A stretch of 64,000 nucleotides of DNA. Origin: Photorhabdus thracensis (lineage in GTDB: Bacteria > Pseudomonadota > Gammaproteobacteria > Enterobacterales > Enterobacteriaceae). Shown here piece by piece: positions 1-9,731 of this stretch. The stretch is from the NCBI RefSeq assembly GCF_001010285.1, contig NZ_CP011104.1, forward strand, positions 496,001 through 560,000. Direction: 5' to 3'. The position numbers were made by a program, and so were the translations under genes. Every line of letters begins with the position of its first letter. Position 1 is the stretch's first letter. Under the pieces are notes generated by a model, which did no database searches, was not told the DNA's origin, and saw nothing but the letters and a program-made list of their open reading frames with translations.

Positions 1-681
1 AACTGGTATAGGACACGTGATAGCGTATCTGATTTGATCCATTCATTCTCTGTGTCTGGATTTAAAACCAATCTTCAATCGACGTTGCAAGGACAGACGA
101 AGAATCCCGATCAGTTAATTTATCGTGCAGAATTGTTTAACAAGATGCGTGATAACCGAGGGGTAATGATGCTGGATAACGAAGAGGAGTTTTTCCAGTT
201 CAATACACCGCTAAGTGGCCTTGATTCACTGCAAGCCCAGTCTCAGGAACATATGAGTTCAGTCAGTAGCATACCGTTAGTGATTTTTACAGGTATCACA
301 CCAAGCGGGCTAAATGCGTCATCTGATGGGGAAATCCGTGTTTTCTATGACTTCATTGCTACCTTGCAAATGTTAGTGAAAGATGGATTGGCACGAATGA
401 TTGATATTATTCAATTATCCGAATTTGGCGAAATTGATCCTGATATTAGCTTTACATTCGAGCCGCTGTATCAAATGAATGATGAACAAAAAGCCAGTAT
501 ACGTAAGACCGATGCAGATACTGATTCAGTATTAATTGCTGCAAATGTGATTAGCACAGATGAAGCTCGCGAACGTCTAGCCAACGATGAAAACAGCCCA
601 TATCACTCTCTGGAAATCAATGATGAAATCGACAAAGAAGACGACATCGAAGAAGAGGGCAACACGGAAAACATCATCTGA
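1..681 (+). CDS. phage portal-like protein, DUF1073 family (5' partial)
   Basis: The frame is open from base 1, so the gene starts left of the window and only the C-terminal ~227 residues are present. The RTRDSVSDLIHSFSVSGFKT stretch, followed by a conserved region around residues 45-130, resembles the DUF1073 portal family (also called anti-CBASS Acb1-like in databases) of contractile-tailed phages. A portal would form the DNA channel at the capsid vertex. The tail end is acidic (many D/E), as in portal C-termini. It overlaps the next gene by 95 bases, typical of late phage operons. The portal call is family resemblance seen by eye; the TTG at 34 is internal, not the start. Confidence 0.7.
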   Translation, partial: NWYRTRDSVSDLIHSFSVSGFKTNLQSTLQGQTKNPDQLIYRAELFNKMRDNRGVMMLDNEEEFFQFNTPLSGLDSLQAQSQEHMSSVSSIPLVIFTGITPSGLNASSDGEIRVFYDFIATLQMLVKDGLARMIDIIQLSEFGEIDPDISFTFEPLYQMNDEQKASIRKTDADTDSVLIAANVISTDEARERLANDENSPYHSLEINDEIDKEDDIEEEGNTENII

Positions 682-1459
682 TCCCCTTCAAACACTCCGA
701 CAAATTAAACCTAATGCCGGTGTTCGGGTGTGGTACAGCAAGCAGTTATATAAGCTGGTGGATGAGATGAATAACTCGGTGATTTACTGGGTATCCGCCA
801 ACTATAAGAACAGCGGTGCAGCAATGGCAATGGATGTTAGCCCGGAGATGTTGATGCGTTCAGCAATGCGAAAATTAACCCGGCGTTGGTTAAAGCAGTT
901 TGATGCTTTAGCTGACAAGCTGGCGAAAAAATTCGCGGCTTTATCAATGGACAACATGGATGCCTCGTTAAATCATGCGTTAGATGCGGCACATATTTCG
1001 ATACCGTTCACGATGACGACAGAAATGAATAACGCGCTACAGACGGTCATTGGTGAGAATGTTGGGTTGATTAAAAGTATTCCACGGCAATATTTATCCC
1101 AAGTTGAAACGCTAGTGATGCAATCAGTAGCAAGGGGGCGTGATCTTGGAACGTTGACAAAAGCCTTGCAAGAGCGTTACGACATTACTAAGCGCCGAGC
1201 AGTCCTGATTGCTCGTGACCAGAACAACAAAGCGACTTTTGTTATGCAATCTGCCCGGCAGCGTTCAATGGGTTTTAAAACGGGTATCTGGCGGCACAGT
1301 CATGCAGCAAAAAAATTTCGTCAATCACACTTGAAAGCGGATGGTAAAGAGTTCGATTTATCAAAAGGGCTTTATATTGACGGAAAATGGATCATGCCTG
1401 GTGAAGAAATCAATTGCGGGTGTGGTTGGCAGGTCGTCATTCCTAAACTAACCAATTAA
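587..1459 (+). CDS. phage head morphogenesis protein (SPP1 gp7 / Mu F-like)
   Basis: 290 aa from the ATG at 587; ATG 620 is an alternative. The recognisable family part begins near residue 39 (RQIKPNAGVRVWYSKQLYKL). The C-terminal third has the head-morphogenesis signature: an ARDQNNK-type motif near residue 208, WRHSHAAKKFRQSH near 237, then GEEINCGCGWQV at the end, where the cysteines probably bind metal. Members are minor capsid proteins needed early in head assembly. The 5' end overlaps the portal gene in another frame, so the exact start is uncertain. It sits where expected, between portal and prohead protease. Confidence 0.75.
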   Translation: MKTAHITLWKSMMKSTKKTTSKKRATRKTSSDPLQTLRQIKPNAGVRVWYSKQLYKLVDEMNNSVIYWVSANYKNSGAAMAMDVSPEMLMRSAMRKLTRRWLKQFDALADKLAKKFAALSMDNMDASLNHALDAAHISIPFTMTTEMNNALQTVIGENVGLIKSIPRQYLSQVETLVMQSVARGRDLGTLTKALQERYDITKRRAVLIARDQNNKATFVMQSARQRSMGFKTGIWRHSHAAKKFRQSHLKADGKEFDLSKGLYIDGKWIMPGEEINCGCGWQVVIPKLTN

Positions 1460-1476
1460 TTAATCCGAGAAATATT

Positions 1477-2802
1477 ATGAATCACGGTCTGGCGTTAGAT
1501 CGGGCTTCTGTACGCTCATACGACAGAGATGGGCGTTTGCATGTTACTGAAAGTCCTATCTCTAAGGCGACGGTATCATCGTATTACGGAAGAGAAATCC
1601 CGAACTGGCAAGGGTTAAGGCTTGATCCTAATCGTATCTACAAACTGTTGCGTGCCCCTGATGAATTAGAGAAAGGGGTTGCAACTTTCAATAACCTGCC
1701 GTTATTGAAAAAACACATTCCCGTCACGGCGGCCAAACCTTCAACAGAATTGATTGTCGGTACAACGGGATCAGATTCCATGTTCGATGGTACATACCTG
1801 AAAAACAGCCTGGCAATTTGGGATGCTGAATCCATAGCGGGTATTGAATCGGATGAACAAAAAGAATTGTCAGCGGCGTATCACTACGTCGCTGATATGA
1901 CCCCCGGCATGTATGACGGCATTCATCATGATGGCGTTATGCGCGATATCGTCGGGAACCATGTCGCTCTTGTTGAAGAAGGGCGAGTCGGTGCAGATGT
2001 TGTTGTCTGCGATTCCCTCCCTCTGGAGTTAAAACACATGAAGTTAAATAAAAAAATGGTGGCTGTCGCTGTACGTGCGGCGCTGGGGGCATACTTGCAG
2101 CCGAAATTAGCACAAGATGCTGCACCAAAAGAAATTGCCTCATTACTGAAAGCGGGTGGTAGCGCGAAAAGTATAGCGGAAGCGGCGAAAAACAAATTCG
2201 GTACCCTTCTGGCTCAGGATATGGAAATCGACTCAGCGGAGCTTGCCTCAATCATTGAAGCTGTTGCTGATGATGCGGAGACACAGGAGCCTGCGGAGTT
2301 ACCCGCGCAGGACGATGATATCTGTGCACAAGTACTTGAACTGCTTGCGGGTAAATTGCCAGAGGAAGACTTGGAAAAAATCCGGGCGTTAATTTCAGGC
2401 ACTCCCGCGCAAGACGATGATCCCGATAATAAACCAGAACCAAAGGAAGAGGATAGCGTCAGTAAGCCCGCAATGGATGCTGCTATTCGTGCAGCTACTC
2501 GAAAGGCAGAAAAAGACACAGTGAATCGCATTAATGCTATTCGCATTGCTGAGGCTGAGGTTAAACCCCTCATCGGTGATGTAGTAGCAATGGATTCTGC
2601 TGACGAAATTTACAAGGTTGCGCTTGATGAGGTGGGTGTTGATACAACCGGCGTTCATCCGTCCGCTTATCGCTCTTTAGTGAAAATGCAGATCGGCATA
2701 GCAGAATCAGCAAAACTTAAAGCCCGCCTAGCAATGGATTCTGCTGTTATAGATTCTTTTGAAAAACGTTTTCCCACCGCATCTAAATTAGTGAGGATTT
2801 AA
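1477..2802 (+). CDS. DUF2213 phage protein (probable prohead protease with scaffold-like tail)
   Basis: 441 aa. The first ~190 residues (RDGRLHVTESPISKATVSSY, then a LLKKHIPV segment) fit DUF2213, a family found beside portal genes and thought to mature proheads. The middle (about 230-345) is very acidic and low in complexity, with PAQDDD repeats, and the last 100 residues are helical and charged, like a scaffold fused to the protease. It lies 17 bases after the head morphogenesis gene and 2 bases before the cement gene, so all belong to one transcript. Protease function is inferred from family and position; no catalytic residues were assigned. Confidence 0.7.
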   Translation: MNHGLALDRASVRSYDRDGRLHVTESPISKATVSSYYGREIPNWQGLRLDPNRIYKLLRAPDELEKGVATFNNLPLLKKHIPVTAAKPSTELIVGTTGSDSMFDGTYLKNSLAIWDAESIAGIESDEQKELSAAYHYVADMTPGMYDGIHHDGVMRDIVGNHVALVEEGRVGADVVVCDSLPLELKHMKLNKKMVAVAVRAALGAYLQPKLAQDAAPKEIASLLKAGGSAKSIAEAAKNKFGTLLAQDMEIDSAELASIIEAVADDAETQEPAELPAQDDDICAQVLELLAGKLPEEDLEKIRALISGTPAQDDDPDNKPEPKEEDSVSKPAMDAAIRAATRKAEKDTVNRINAIRIAEAEVKPLIGDVVAMDSADEIYKVALDEVGVDTTGVHPSAYRSLVKMQIGIAESAKLKARLAMDSAVIDSFEKRFPTASKLVRI

Positions 2803-2804
2803 CT

Positions 2805-3281
2805 ATGGGTTTTCCGAACAAAATTAATCACTATCCAGCCCCCGGCATTGAGGGAGCATTTGCCAGTACTAACCCTAGCGCCACTTTGTTAGCAAGGGAC
2901 GGCACGCTGATTGCGGGTAACGATGGAGTAACTGTTGGGCGTTTTGCCTGGGTGATTGATGGTGTTGTTTCGAACAAGGGGGCGGGTGCCCCGTCTGGTT
3001 TTGTGGGGCGTGACGGACAAGCGTCTATCACTCTTTGGTTGGGAGAAGCATCCATGCTGATCCAACCCGGACGTGAAGTCACTTTATTTACTGCGGGTGA
3101 TTTTACGGTACGAACAAGCACTCCCGCAAAAGTTGGGGATAAGATTTACGCATCCTTAAAAACGGGTGAGGTGCAGGCCGCCGCAGCGGGAAAAACTATC
3201 ACTGATTTTATCGAAACTAAATTCGTTGCCGGTACTGCTGCTGGTGAGAGTGAATTAGTCAAAATGGGGACCTGGAGCTAA
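2805..3281 (+). CDS. structural cement protein (Gp24-like)
   Basis: 158 aa, beginning [20 protein letters not shown]. The pattern fits the cement or head-decoration proteins encoded just before the major capsid gene in this phage type: alanine- and glycine-rich beta segments, a [19 protein letters not shown] core, and a C-terminal WS. Such proteins cap and stabilise the expanded capsid. The stop codon overlaps the capsid start (TAATG), so the two are translationally coupled. The assignment rests on sequence resemblance plus gene order. Confidence 0.7.
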   Translation: MGFPNKINHYPAPGIEGAFASTNPSATLLARDGTLIAGNDGVTVGRFAWVIDGVVSNKGAGAPSGFVGRDGQASITLWLGEASMLIQPGREVTLFTAGDFTVRTSTPAKVGDKIYASLKTGEVQAAAAGKTITDFIETKFVAGTAAGESELVKMGTWS

Positions 3282-3596
3282 TGAAACGACACACAGATTT
3301 TCAATATATTGAAGGGGAATACGGCATTGTAGTACCACAGGCCGTCGATTACTTAAATCCCCAATATGCTCGTAACTATACGTTAGCTATGGATGCACAG
3401 CCAGCTATGGTGACTGTGAGTAATGCCGGTGTTCCTGCGTATCTGACTAACTATCTCGATCCTGAGCTGGTTCGTGTGTTGGTCACGCCGATGAGAGCGG
3501 TTGAAATTATCGGTGAAAATAAAAAAGGTGACTGGACAACGCTGACAACCCAGTTCCCGGTTGAAGAATCAACGGGTAAAGTGAGATTGTGGGGGC
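3281..3596 (+). pseudogene. major capsid protein (DUF2184 family), N-terminal remnant
   Basis: About 105 N-terminal residues ([20 protein letters not shown] onward, then [20 protein letters not shown]) resemble the DUF2184 major capsid family, which normally runs past 300 aa. Just after a RLWG segment near 3,596 the sequence changes to tape-measure DNA in a different frame, and the capsid frame stops at 3,631. The head shell therefore cannot be made from this copy. The break marks a deletion that removed the rest of the capsid gene and everything up to the middle of the tape-measure gene. Confidence 0.75.
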
Positions 3597-5271
3597 ATTT
3601 TCACGCATTAATGATGCTAAAGCCCGACTAAAATCAGGTGTTGCGCTTGATCCGGCTCTTGAGACGCTGTTAAAAACGGCATCACAAGCGGGTGTCGATA
3701 TTGATATTGCCTCAGAAAGCACCGAATCTATCATGCGTAAGCTGAGCGGTGTTTTTCCCAGACTTAATAAAGATCAACAGCAAGCTTACGGTGGTGAACT
3801 TGGGGTCGGGTACGCCGCGCAACAGTGGTTCTCATCCGGTCACGTACTCAAAGATGTGGATAAATTTACAGCCAATTCGGGTGTGGATGATAAATCTGTT
3901 GCCGCCGCGCGTCGTTTTCGTGAACAGTGGACAGAGATAAGCCAGAGTTTTGAGAAAACAGGCTACATTCTGTTTAATGCCCTTTTACCATATATCAATG
4001 ATTTCAATATCTGGCTAAAAAATTTAGCCGATTGGATGAATAAGCACCCAGAAGAGATTAAAAAAGCGGTCAGTGGTTTTCTCGATAAGATGAGTTTTAT
4101 TATTTCAGTCGCTAATCAGGCCGCAGATGCGGTAGGCGGTTGGGGTAATGTCATTATTGGTCTAATTGGCTTGAAATTTGCTGGGTGGCTGTGGGGAATA
4201 TTTCGTGCGATTTCGTCCATGCTGAAAATGGGGAAAGGCGGCGGGTTACCGGGAAAAGGGATTGCCGGGAAAGCCGGAATATATGGCGCTATCACATATG
4301 CGTTATATGATCCTGTGGAGTCAGTTGCGACTTCGATTGTTGGGGAAGAGACAAAAAATACACTTGATTCATATGGATTGTATCTGGCAAGCGACTGGAC
4401 ACCCTTTTTTAGTAAAAAAGAGTATGAAGCCTATCAGGCAAAACTGGATGGTAAAACCTCTAAGCCAGATACGACCGTAGTCAAAGAGGTCAAAAAGGAA
4501 GAAAAGCGCAGCGAAAATGACCGTATCATTCGGGCCGAGGATGAACGACAACAGCGGCTAGAATACAGCAATAATTGGTTAAAAGCCGCGTTAGATAAGC
4601 TGACCGATTCAATTAATAAACTGATTGATTCGCTCGTTCCTCAAGTCGCAGCCGCTGAAATGTCACCGAACACTACCGGCATGAAATTACTGGGTTGGCT
4701 ATCACCAAAATTAGCACAACTTGAGCAGCAGTTCGGGTTACCGGAGGGTTTGTTACGTAGTGTTGCCATGACGGAATCGGGAGGCAATCAGTATGCTGTG
4801 TCTAAAGCAGGTGCCAAGGGCTTATTCCAGTTTATGCTAGGTACAGCCAAACATTTTGGGTTAATGGATGATGATGTTTTTGATCCGGTAAAATCTTCGG
4901 AAGCCGCGGCAAAATATTTATCTCAGCTAATGAGAATGTTTGACGGAGATTTGAGTAAAGCACTGGCGGCTTATAACTGGGGACAGGGAAATGTTATACG
5001 GAAAGGATTGGGCGCTGCGCCAAAAGAAACCCGCGATTATATCCCAAAGGTATTGGCGAATATGCCACAACTGGGGGCTCATGTGGCCGCTCAGCGTTAT
5101 TCGAATACGGTAAATAACAACCGTACCTCCTCTGTTTCTGAGAGTTATCACATCGGAACTATTCAAATCAGCTCTAACGCTAACAACGTAAAAGGCGTGG
5201 TTAACGATGCCCGGCAGAAAATAGGTGGATCAACGCTGGCAACAAGCTATTCAACGGGGGTAACTGGATAA
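3589..5271 (+). CDS. tail tape-measure protein C-terminal part with lytic transglycosylase domain
   Basis: 560 aa if started at the GTG at 3,589, but the natural N-terminus is missing. The reading begins inside the capsid remnant and only becomes tape-measure-like after the junction ([11 protein letters not shown] onward). A hydrophobic helical region lies at about residues 150-230. An SLT-type lytic transglycosylase domain occupies about 365-470, with the catalytic Glu in TESGG, then GLFQF and AYNWGQGNV. The domain would locally open peptidoglycan during DNA injection. Whether a product is made is unclear: the GTG lies at the deletion scar and has no evident ribosome-binding site. Confidence 0.8.
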   Translation: MGAFSRINDAKARLKSGVALDPALETLLKTASQAGVDIDIASESTESIMRKLSGVFPRLNKDQQQAYGGELGVGYAAQQWFSSGHVLKDVDKFTANSGVDDKSVAAARRFREQWTEISQSFEKTGYILFNALLPYINDFNIWLKNLADWMNKHPEEIKKAVSGFLDKMSFIISVANQAADAVGGWGNVIIGLIGLKFAGWLWGIFRAISSMLKMGKGGGLPGKGIAGKAGIYGAITYALYDPVESVATSIVGEETKNTLDSYGLYLASDWTPFFSKKEYEAYQAKLDGKTSKPDTTVVKEVKKEEKRSENDRIIRAEDERQQRLEYSNNWLKAALDKLTDSINKLIDSLVPQVAAAEMSPNTTGMKLLGWLSPKLAQLEQQFGLPEGLLRSVAMTESGGNQYAVSKAGAKGLFQFMLGTAKHFGLMDDDVFDPVKSSEAAAKYLSQLMRMFDGDLSKALAAYNWGQGNVIRKGLGAAPKETRDYIPKVLANMPQLGAHVAAQRYSNTVNNNRTSSVSESYHIGTIQISSNANNVKGVVNDARQKIGGSTLATSYSTGVTG

Positions 5272-6092
5272 TGGCATTCTCTCTCAATCAAACAACGGTA
5301 CTTAGTGCGTTCCGTAGTGGCAACCTGCTATCTGGTGTTAACAGTATGATATCTCCTGGATATGGTATTTATTATGCATCCGGGCAGAGAGTTGGTGATA
5401 AGCCGTTTACGCCCACATCATTCATTGTAGTAGAAGTCACACGAGAGGCATCAATCACGACTGCGCCGATAGAGAAAGGCGGCTATACATCATACAACAA
5501 AGTGCAGCGGCCCGGTGAAGTCCATGTGACATTCTCGTTTGAGGGATGGACCGGTTTTTCTGGTTCCGTGCCTAACTTAACAAACCTCACCCTGACGTCC
5601 CGTTCTGATATTCTTGAAGCGTTAGATAAGATGGTATCCAGTGCTGAAATTTACGACATTGAAACACCTGATACTACGTACACAAGTTATGATTTGATTA
5701 AGTACGATTTTCGAATAAGGCAGGATAACGGTGTTACCTTACTGATTGTGACCGCAGTTTTCCAGGCGGTACAAGACATTGCCGAAGTGAAAATGAGCAG
5801 CAATGTTGCTAACAAGTCGAATACAACAAAGAATGAGACAGCAAAAGGCCAAAGTAAAAATACCGAACAATCAACAGGTTCAACAAAACATGCCACACTA
5901 TCCGATGTCAAAAAGGCTCTGACCGGATTGAAAAAATCCGTTTCCAGTGCTGCAACGCAAGTTGCTGATAAAGTTTCATCTGGTTTCAAGCGTGCAACAG
6001 AGACGATTACCGGTCCATTAAATGATTCTGTATTGAGTGCCACCAACCATCTTAATGATGCAGTAGAAGAATTATCGAGGAAATTAACGTGA
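5271..6092 (+). CDS. phage tail/baseplate protein, Dit-like
   Basis: 273 aa, overlapping the tape-measure stop by one base. Residues about 50-125 ([20 protein letters not shown], then [14 protein letters not shown]) have the pattern of the distal-tail (Dit-like) N-domain found in contractile phages after the tape-measure gene. The C-terminal third (about 185-273) is Ser/Thr/Lys/Asn-rich and probably disordered or coiled. Position between the tape measure and the baseplate plug supports a role at the tail tip. The name is a family-level guess; the tail or baseplate role is firmer. Confidence 0.55.
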   Translation: MAFSLNQTTVLSAFRSGNLLSGVNSMISPGYGIYYASGQRVGDKPFTPTSFIVVEVTREASITTAPIEKGGYTSYNKVQRPGEVHVTFSFEGWTGFSGSVPNLTNLTLTSRSDILEALDKMVSSAEIYDIETPDTTYTSYDLIKYDFRIRQDNGVTLLIVTAVFQAVQDIAEVKMSSNVANKSNTTKNETAKGQSKNTEQSTGSTKHATLSDVKKALTGLKKSVSSAATQVADKVSSGFKRATETITGPLNDSVLSATNHLNDAVEELSRKLT

Positions 6093-6394
6093 TTGAAATA
6101 GCGATCAGGGCGGCTAAGGCTCAGGAGTTCACTGTGACCTTGAATGAGCAGTCATGCATGATACGCCTCAATCAACGTGGCACAGGTTTATATATGGATT
6201 TAACCGTCAATGATAAACCTGTGCTACAGGGAGTTGTGTGCCTCAACTGCAATAAAATTGTCCGTTACAGTTATTTACGGTTCCAGGGTGAATTGTTTTT
6301 TGCTGATCTGGATGGTTTATCTGATCCCCATTGGGAGGAGCTAGGGCAACGCTACAAATTATATTACCTTTTTCCAAGAGAGGTGACTCAGTGA
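6089..6394 (+). CDS. phage baseplate plug protein
   Basis: 101 aa with a GTG start overlapping the previous stop (GTGA). A compact, mostly beta protein of the size and position of the baseplate plug family, a small protein encoded immediately before the baseplate hub in myophages. Recognisable features are [20 protein letters not shown] and a C-terminal [12 protein letters not shown]. It would close the tail tube end. Assigned mainly from size, fold pattern and neighbours. Confidence 0.55.
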   Translation: MIEIAIRAAKAQEFTVTLNEQSCMIRLNQRGTGLYMDLTVNDKPVLQGVVCLNCNKIVRYSYLRFQGELFFADLDGLSDPHWEELGQRYKLYYLFPREVTQ

Positions 6395-7287
6395 CGTACA
6401 AACAACACAATATCACAGTTGAATTTCAGCTAGTTGACGGCAAGACATTTGATGATAGCGGTAACAATATACTGACTATCGAAAACGCACGCGCTTATGT
6501 CAACATGGCGGCGTGGGGTGGCATATCAGGGACACAAATAACATTACAAATCTGGGGTTTAACAACCAGCCAAATGGCAACGTTGAGTTATCGCGGGATC
6601 TGGATTGGTAGTGCGAAATTCAACTTAATGCGTGTATGGGCGGATGGTAATGCTATATTTGAGGGTTTTATCAGTAATGCTTATGCAGATTTTAATCAGT
6701 TACCCGATACTCCCCTGACGATAACAGCCAGTGTGATGTTTGGCCTAAGAGCAAAGGAAGTTGAACCGTTCACTGCATCGGGAGATGTGGATATTGTCGA
6801 TATTATTACTGCAATGGCTAAAAAAGCGGATCTAACGGTTGAAAATTATGGCGCCACAGGTGTTATCTCAAATCCTCATTATACAGGAAACGTTGTTAAT
6901 CAAATCCAACAGGCGGCAAGTGCGCTAGATATAGACACTGACTTTGGGATTGATAAAGTGACCATTTGGCCTCATGGTCAACCGAAAGTTGAAAAACCGC
7001 TACTTACGTCTCCAGAATATGGGCTAATTGGCTATCCCATATTTACTGGCGTGGGAATAACAGCAACTACCCTTTTCAGTAATGAAATTATTTTAGGTCG
7101 TAAGGCAAAAATAGAAACCTCTTTGCCGAACGTTAGCGGCACTTATCTGATAACAGGGGCGGAACACTACCTTACCTCCTGGCTTGATGGTGGTCAGTGG
7201 CATACATCTTTTAGTGGCACTCCAGTGAAAACAGAGGATAAAAACAATGACAAAGCTGACAACAAAACCAACGGACATAAACACTGA
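6391..7287 (+). CDS. baseplate hub protein
   Basis: 298 aa from the GTG at 6,391, which overlaps the plug gene stop (GTGA) and has an AGAGGTG ribosome-binding site just upstream; an earlier in-frame start at 6,331 lies inside the plug gene and is rejected. The beta-rich N-half ([20 protein letters not shown]) and the later [17 protein letters not shown] and [12 protein letters not shown] segments fit baseplate hub proteins of the gp27/gp44 type, which hold the puncturing spike. It overlaps the spike gene by 41 bases. Confidence 0.6.
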   Translation: MTYKQHNITVEFQLVDGKTFDDSGNNILTIENARAYVNMAAWGGISGTQITLQIWGLTTSQMATLSYRGIWIGSAKFNLMRVWADGNAIFEGFISNAYADFNQLPDTPLTITASVMFGLRAKEVEPFTASGDVDIVDIITAMAKKADLTVENYGATGVISNPHYTGNVVNQIQQAASALDIDTDFGIDKVTIWPHGQPKVEKPLLTSPEYGLIGYPIFTGVGITATTLFSNEIILGRKAKIETSLPNVSGTYLITGAEHYLTSWLDGGQWHTSFSGTPVKTEDKNNDKADNKTNGHKH

Positions 7288-7846
7288 AGCGAATGCTTTT
7301 GATTTTGTCATGAGGCAGTTTCTTAGTCAGCATGTTTTTATCACTTTGGGCCTTGTTATTAAATCGAGCGGGAAAACCGTAGATGTAAAGCCGATGGTAC
7401 ATAATATGACGGGAGCAGGGAGAAAAATCGAGAATGGAATAATCTATAATGTTCCAGTATTTCGTCTTCAGCGTGGTAACAGTGCTGTCATTATGAATCC
7501 TGTGGTTGGTGATATTGGTTTAATTGCCATTTGTGATCGTGATATTAGCAGCATCAGAGCAACAAAAGCACCGGCATTACCGGGTTCAAAAAGAACGCAC
7601 AATTATTCAGACGCAATTTATCTGGGGGGAGTTTTAAACGCAGAACCACAACAATATGTTGAATTCGTAGATAATCAGATAAATATTGTTTCACCGAATA
7701 AAATTAACGTAGTCGCTCCGACAACGGAAATGACTTCATCAAATTCAATCACAATGAACTCACCATCTATTATATTAAATGGTGCGGTTATTCAAGGTGG
7801 TGGCGGTAACGGTGGAAATGCAACATTCGATGGAACCGTAAGATAG
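7247..7846 (+). CDS. Gp138-family membrane-puncturing spike
   Basis: 199 aa. The N-terminal OB-like region (VFITLGLVIKSSGKTVDVKP) and the repeated-beta C-terminus (SSNSITMNSPSIILNGAVIQ, then GGGGNGG) match the layout of the Gp138 trimeric needle. In a contractile tail this tip pierces the outer membrane. It is the last gene before a 1.5-kb insert that separates it from the rest of the baseplate operon. Confidence 0.75.
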   Translation: MTKLTTKPTDINTEANAFDFVMRQFLSQHVFITLGLVIKSSGKTVDVKPMVHNMTGAGRKIENGIIYNVPVFRLQRGNSAVIMNPVVGDIGLIAICDRDISSIRATKAPALPGSKRTHNYSDAIYLGGVLNAEPQQYVEFVDNQINIVSPNKINVVAPTTEMTSSNSITMNSPSIILNGAVIQGGGGNGGNATFDGTVR

Positions 7847-8210
7847 TTAAAGCTGTAAATAAGGATGATAAATATGTAGAAATGAAGAAACTAAGAAATC
7901 TTTGTGAAGCCCAGGTAAATTTTTTATTTTTCTCGGTCATTGTTTTAACTGGTAACAGTATTAGTTGAACTGTGAAACTGGAAAAGGTTACGAGTATGTG
8001 CGACTTGGAAAAGAGCTTCTTTTGACTGATATAGAGATAGAAGCAATGGTTCTGTACTATAAAGTCAATCACATTGAAGTCAACATTATTTATTTTAGCT
8101 GAAGTTTAGAGAATAAAATATAGAGAACGGTAAGTTATAAACCTTAGTCACGCTGGTGGATATAGCCATCCTTGGTTTGGGGTTAATTGTTAACTCACTT
8201 GTCATTGTTA
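7847..8210 (+). other. 364-bp stretch without a convincing gene
   Basis: AT-rich DNA between the spike gene and a MITE. All frames are short and broken. It may be decayed coding DNA; nothing was recognised in it. Confidence 0.4.
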
Positions 8211-8311
8211 AATAACATTTCATAATTTTGCTACACATGGCCTTCTTCAACCCATTGTTATATATAGAATTATGAGTAGTATAAGATGTAGCGCTATTTT
8301 GGAATCTTATT
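8211..8311 (-). repeat. 101-bp MITE, copy 1 (TA target duplication)
   Basis: Near-identical, in inverse orientation, to the copies at 31,743, 55,406 and 57,972. The ends form imperfect inverted repeats (AATAAGATTCC against AATAACATTTC). It is bordered by TA on both sides (8,209-8,210 and 8,312-8,313). No coding capacity, so it must move with a transposase supplied in trans. Here it lies in intergenic DNA. Confidence 0.85.
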
Positions 8312-8412
8312 TAAATAGTGCACGTTTTAATGGCAAGAAAAGTTAAATAGCATATGAAATAATCACAAAAAGCTGTAAGATATATCAACCAATTAAAAAT
8401 GAGAGATAAAGA

Positions 8413-8946
8413 ATGTTTAATCTTGAGCAGATCGGGCATGTGGTAAGAAATAGCATGCAGATTATTGTTGATGAGCTTAAGCTTAACCTTGCTGTAGGGG
8501 ATATCTCTGATGATGATTACAGAATCCTTTCTCGCGGATACGGCGAAATAAACTGGGATGAATGTTTGTCTAGGGTAGGAAACAGAGAAGATAAATTTGA
8601 ATTTTGCTTAAAGCTGGTAGAATGTGGAAATGTGCAAGGACCTCCTTCTGGGCTAGCTTTATGTACATATTCCATTGATGAGGAAAGTTTTGAAATTCAT
8701 ATGATAGAGAACTTCTATCGTGATGACGCAAAACACCCTTTAAATGGGAAAATGTTTCAACTTACTCTGATGGCTGCTTACATGTTTTGTAAATCTGCAC
8801 AGGGTAAATATATCCGTATCATTGAGCCTGTTGAAGAAGTAATCTCCTATTACTCATCTTATGGATTTAACATGATGAAGTGTGGTTACATTATGGAGGC
8901 TGATATTGATACGTTTGAAACAATATTCAAGACAATCAAAGATTGA
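8413..8946 (+). CDS. GNAT-like acetyltransferase, phage cargo
   Basis: 177 aa with an AGAGATAAAG ribosome-binding region before the ATG. The second half (FEIHMIENFYRDD, then KYIRIIEPVEEVISYYSSYG) has the shape of a GNAT C-terminal half: a beta strand, a helix and a YYxxxGF-like end. No clear acetyl-CoA loop (Q/RxxGxG/A) was found, so catalysis is uncertain. It lies with a 57-aa peptide gene between two baseplate genes, in its own insert. The target is unknown; the lysine-rich neighbour is one possibility. Confidence 0.5.
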   Translation: MFNLEQIGHVVRNSMQIIVDELKLNLAVGDISDDDYRILSRGYGEINWDECLSRVGNREDKFEFCLKLVECGNVQGPPSGLALCTYSIDEESFEIHMIENFYRDDAKHPLNGKMFQLTLMAAYMFCKSAQGKYIRIIEPVEEVISYYSSYGFNMMKCGYIMEADIDTFETIFKTIKD

Positions 8947-9102
8947 TAAAAAAAAGACTAGACACTAGAGTTTATAGTGATAGCATACGAAAACTAACGA
9001 ATATTAGTTTGTTTTTTGTGCAAGAGAAAACTTTGTTAATGTGAACACCCCTTATGGGCTCAGGCTCAAAGCTATTGGAGAGAAAATCTCTTAGGAGTCA
9101 TT

Positions 9103-9276
9103 ATGTCAAAGCAGAAAGCAGCCATTAAAGATATCAAAAAATTTGATACGCAGCAGGTGTATACTGCTGTGGGTGGAGCTATTGACTTGTTGATAAAAGC
9201 TGCCCCAAAAATGTTTGAGCATAAGCCAAAAGTTGAGCTTCAAGGAAAGCGTAAGAATCATCGTCAAGCTGCTTAA
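9103..9276 (+). CDS. small basic protein, 57 aa
   Basis: ATG at 9,103 with TTAGGAGT eight bases upstream, stop at 9,276. The protein starts MSKQKAAIKDIKKFDTQQ and ends KRKNHRQAA; it is Lys/Arg-rich with a hydrophobic middle (GGAIDLLIKAAPKMF). Two terminators follow directly, so it closes a cassette with the GNAT-like gene 156 bases upstream. Not recognised. It could be the acceptor of the putative acetyltransferase or a phage accessory peptide; both are speculation. Confidence 0.6.
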   Translation: MSKQKAAIKDIKKFDTQQVYTAVGGAIDLLIKAAPKMFEHKPKVELQGKRKNHRQAA

Positions 9277-9300
9277 AATTTTTTGAGTAGTCGTCAATAA

Positions 9301-9326
9301 ACCCGCCTACAGTGCGGGTTTTTTCA
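9301..9326 (+). terminator. Rho-independent terminator after the 57-aa gene
   Basis: Stem CCCGC / GCGGG around a CTACAGT loop, followed by a run of T (GGGTTTTTTC). It would cut the transcript of the GNAT-like/57-aa cassette. Confidence 0.85.
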
Positions 9327-9332
9327 TATCTA

Positions 9333-9355
9333 CACCGCTTAATTGCGGTTTTTTT
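9333..9355 (+). terminator. second, tandem terminator
   Basis: ACCGC / GCGGT stem with a TTAATT loop and seven T. Placed just before the gp25-like gene, it would also block read-through from the upstream tail genes, so the downstream baseplate genes may need their own promoter or antitermination. Confidence 0.75.
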
Positions 9356-9374
9356 ATTTCCATAGGAATCGAAA

Positions 9375-9731
9375 ATGCAAACTCGTTCATTTCTTCTTGA
9401 TACCGAGTCATGGGATTTAACGTTAGATGATTCTGGAAATATCGCCATTACTGATAATCCCTATTCTGTAGCGCAGGATGTCGCTTGTGCCTGTAGTACA
9501 TATCTGGGTGAGTGCTGGTATGACACAGCATTGGGTATTCCTTATTACCAGCGAATTTTGGGATATTGGCCGGGAACTCAGCTAATCAACAGCAAAATGC
9601 AACAAGAAGCAATGAAGTTACCTTATGTTCAGTCTGCCACTTGTAAAGTTATAAATGGAAAGGAGAGAACTATTGCGGGCATGATGACAATAACGGACAT
9701 GAACAATCAATCAACGGTGGTAAATTTCTGA
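9375..9731 (+). CDS. baseplate wedge protein, gp25/W-like
   Basis: 118 aa. The opening SFLLDTESWDLTLDDSGNIA and central ECWYDTALGIPYYQRILG are typical of the gp25/GpW baseplate wedge group encoded just before the J protein. The stop overlaps the next start (TGATG). It would join the sheath to the baseplate. It has a reasonable ribosome-binding site (ATAGGAATCG) before the ATG. Confidence 0.75.
   Translation: MQTRSFLLDTESWDLTLDDSGNIAITDNPYSVAQDVACACSTYLGECWYDTALGIPYYQRILGYWPGTQLINSKMQQEAMKLPYVQSATCKVINGKERTIAGMMTITDMNNQSTVVNF

Noticed and set aside
2214-2573. Several minus-strand frames under the DUF2213 gene
   Set aside because: Serine/alanine-rich shadows of the acidic plus-strand protein.
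7788-8072. 94-codon minus-strand frame
   Set aside because: Overlaps the spike gene end and decayed DNA, and has no coding signature.
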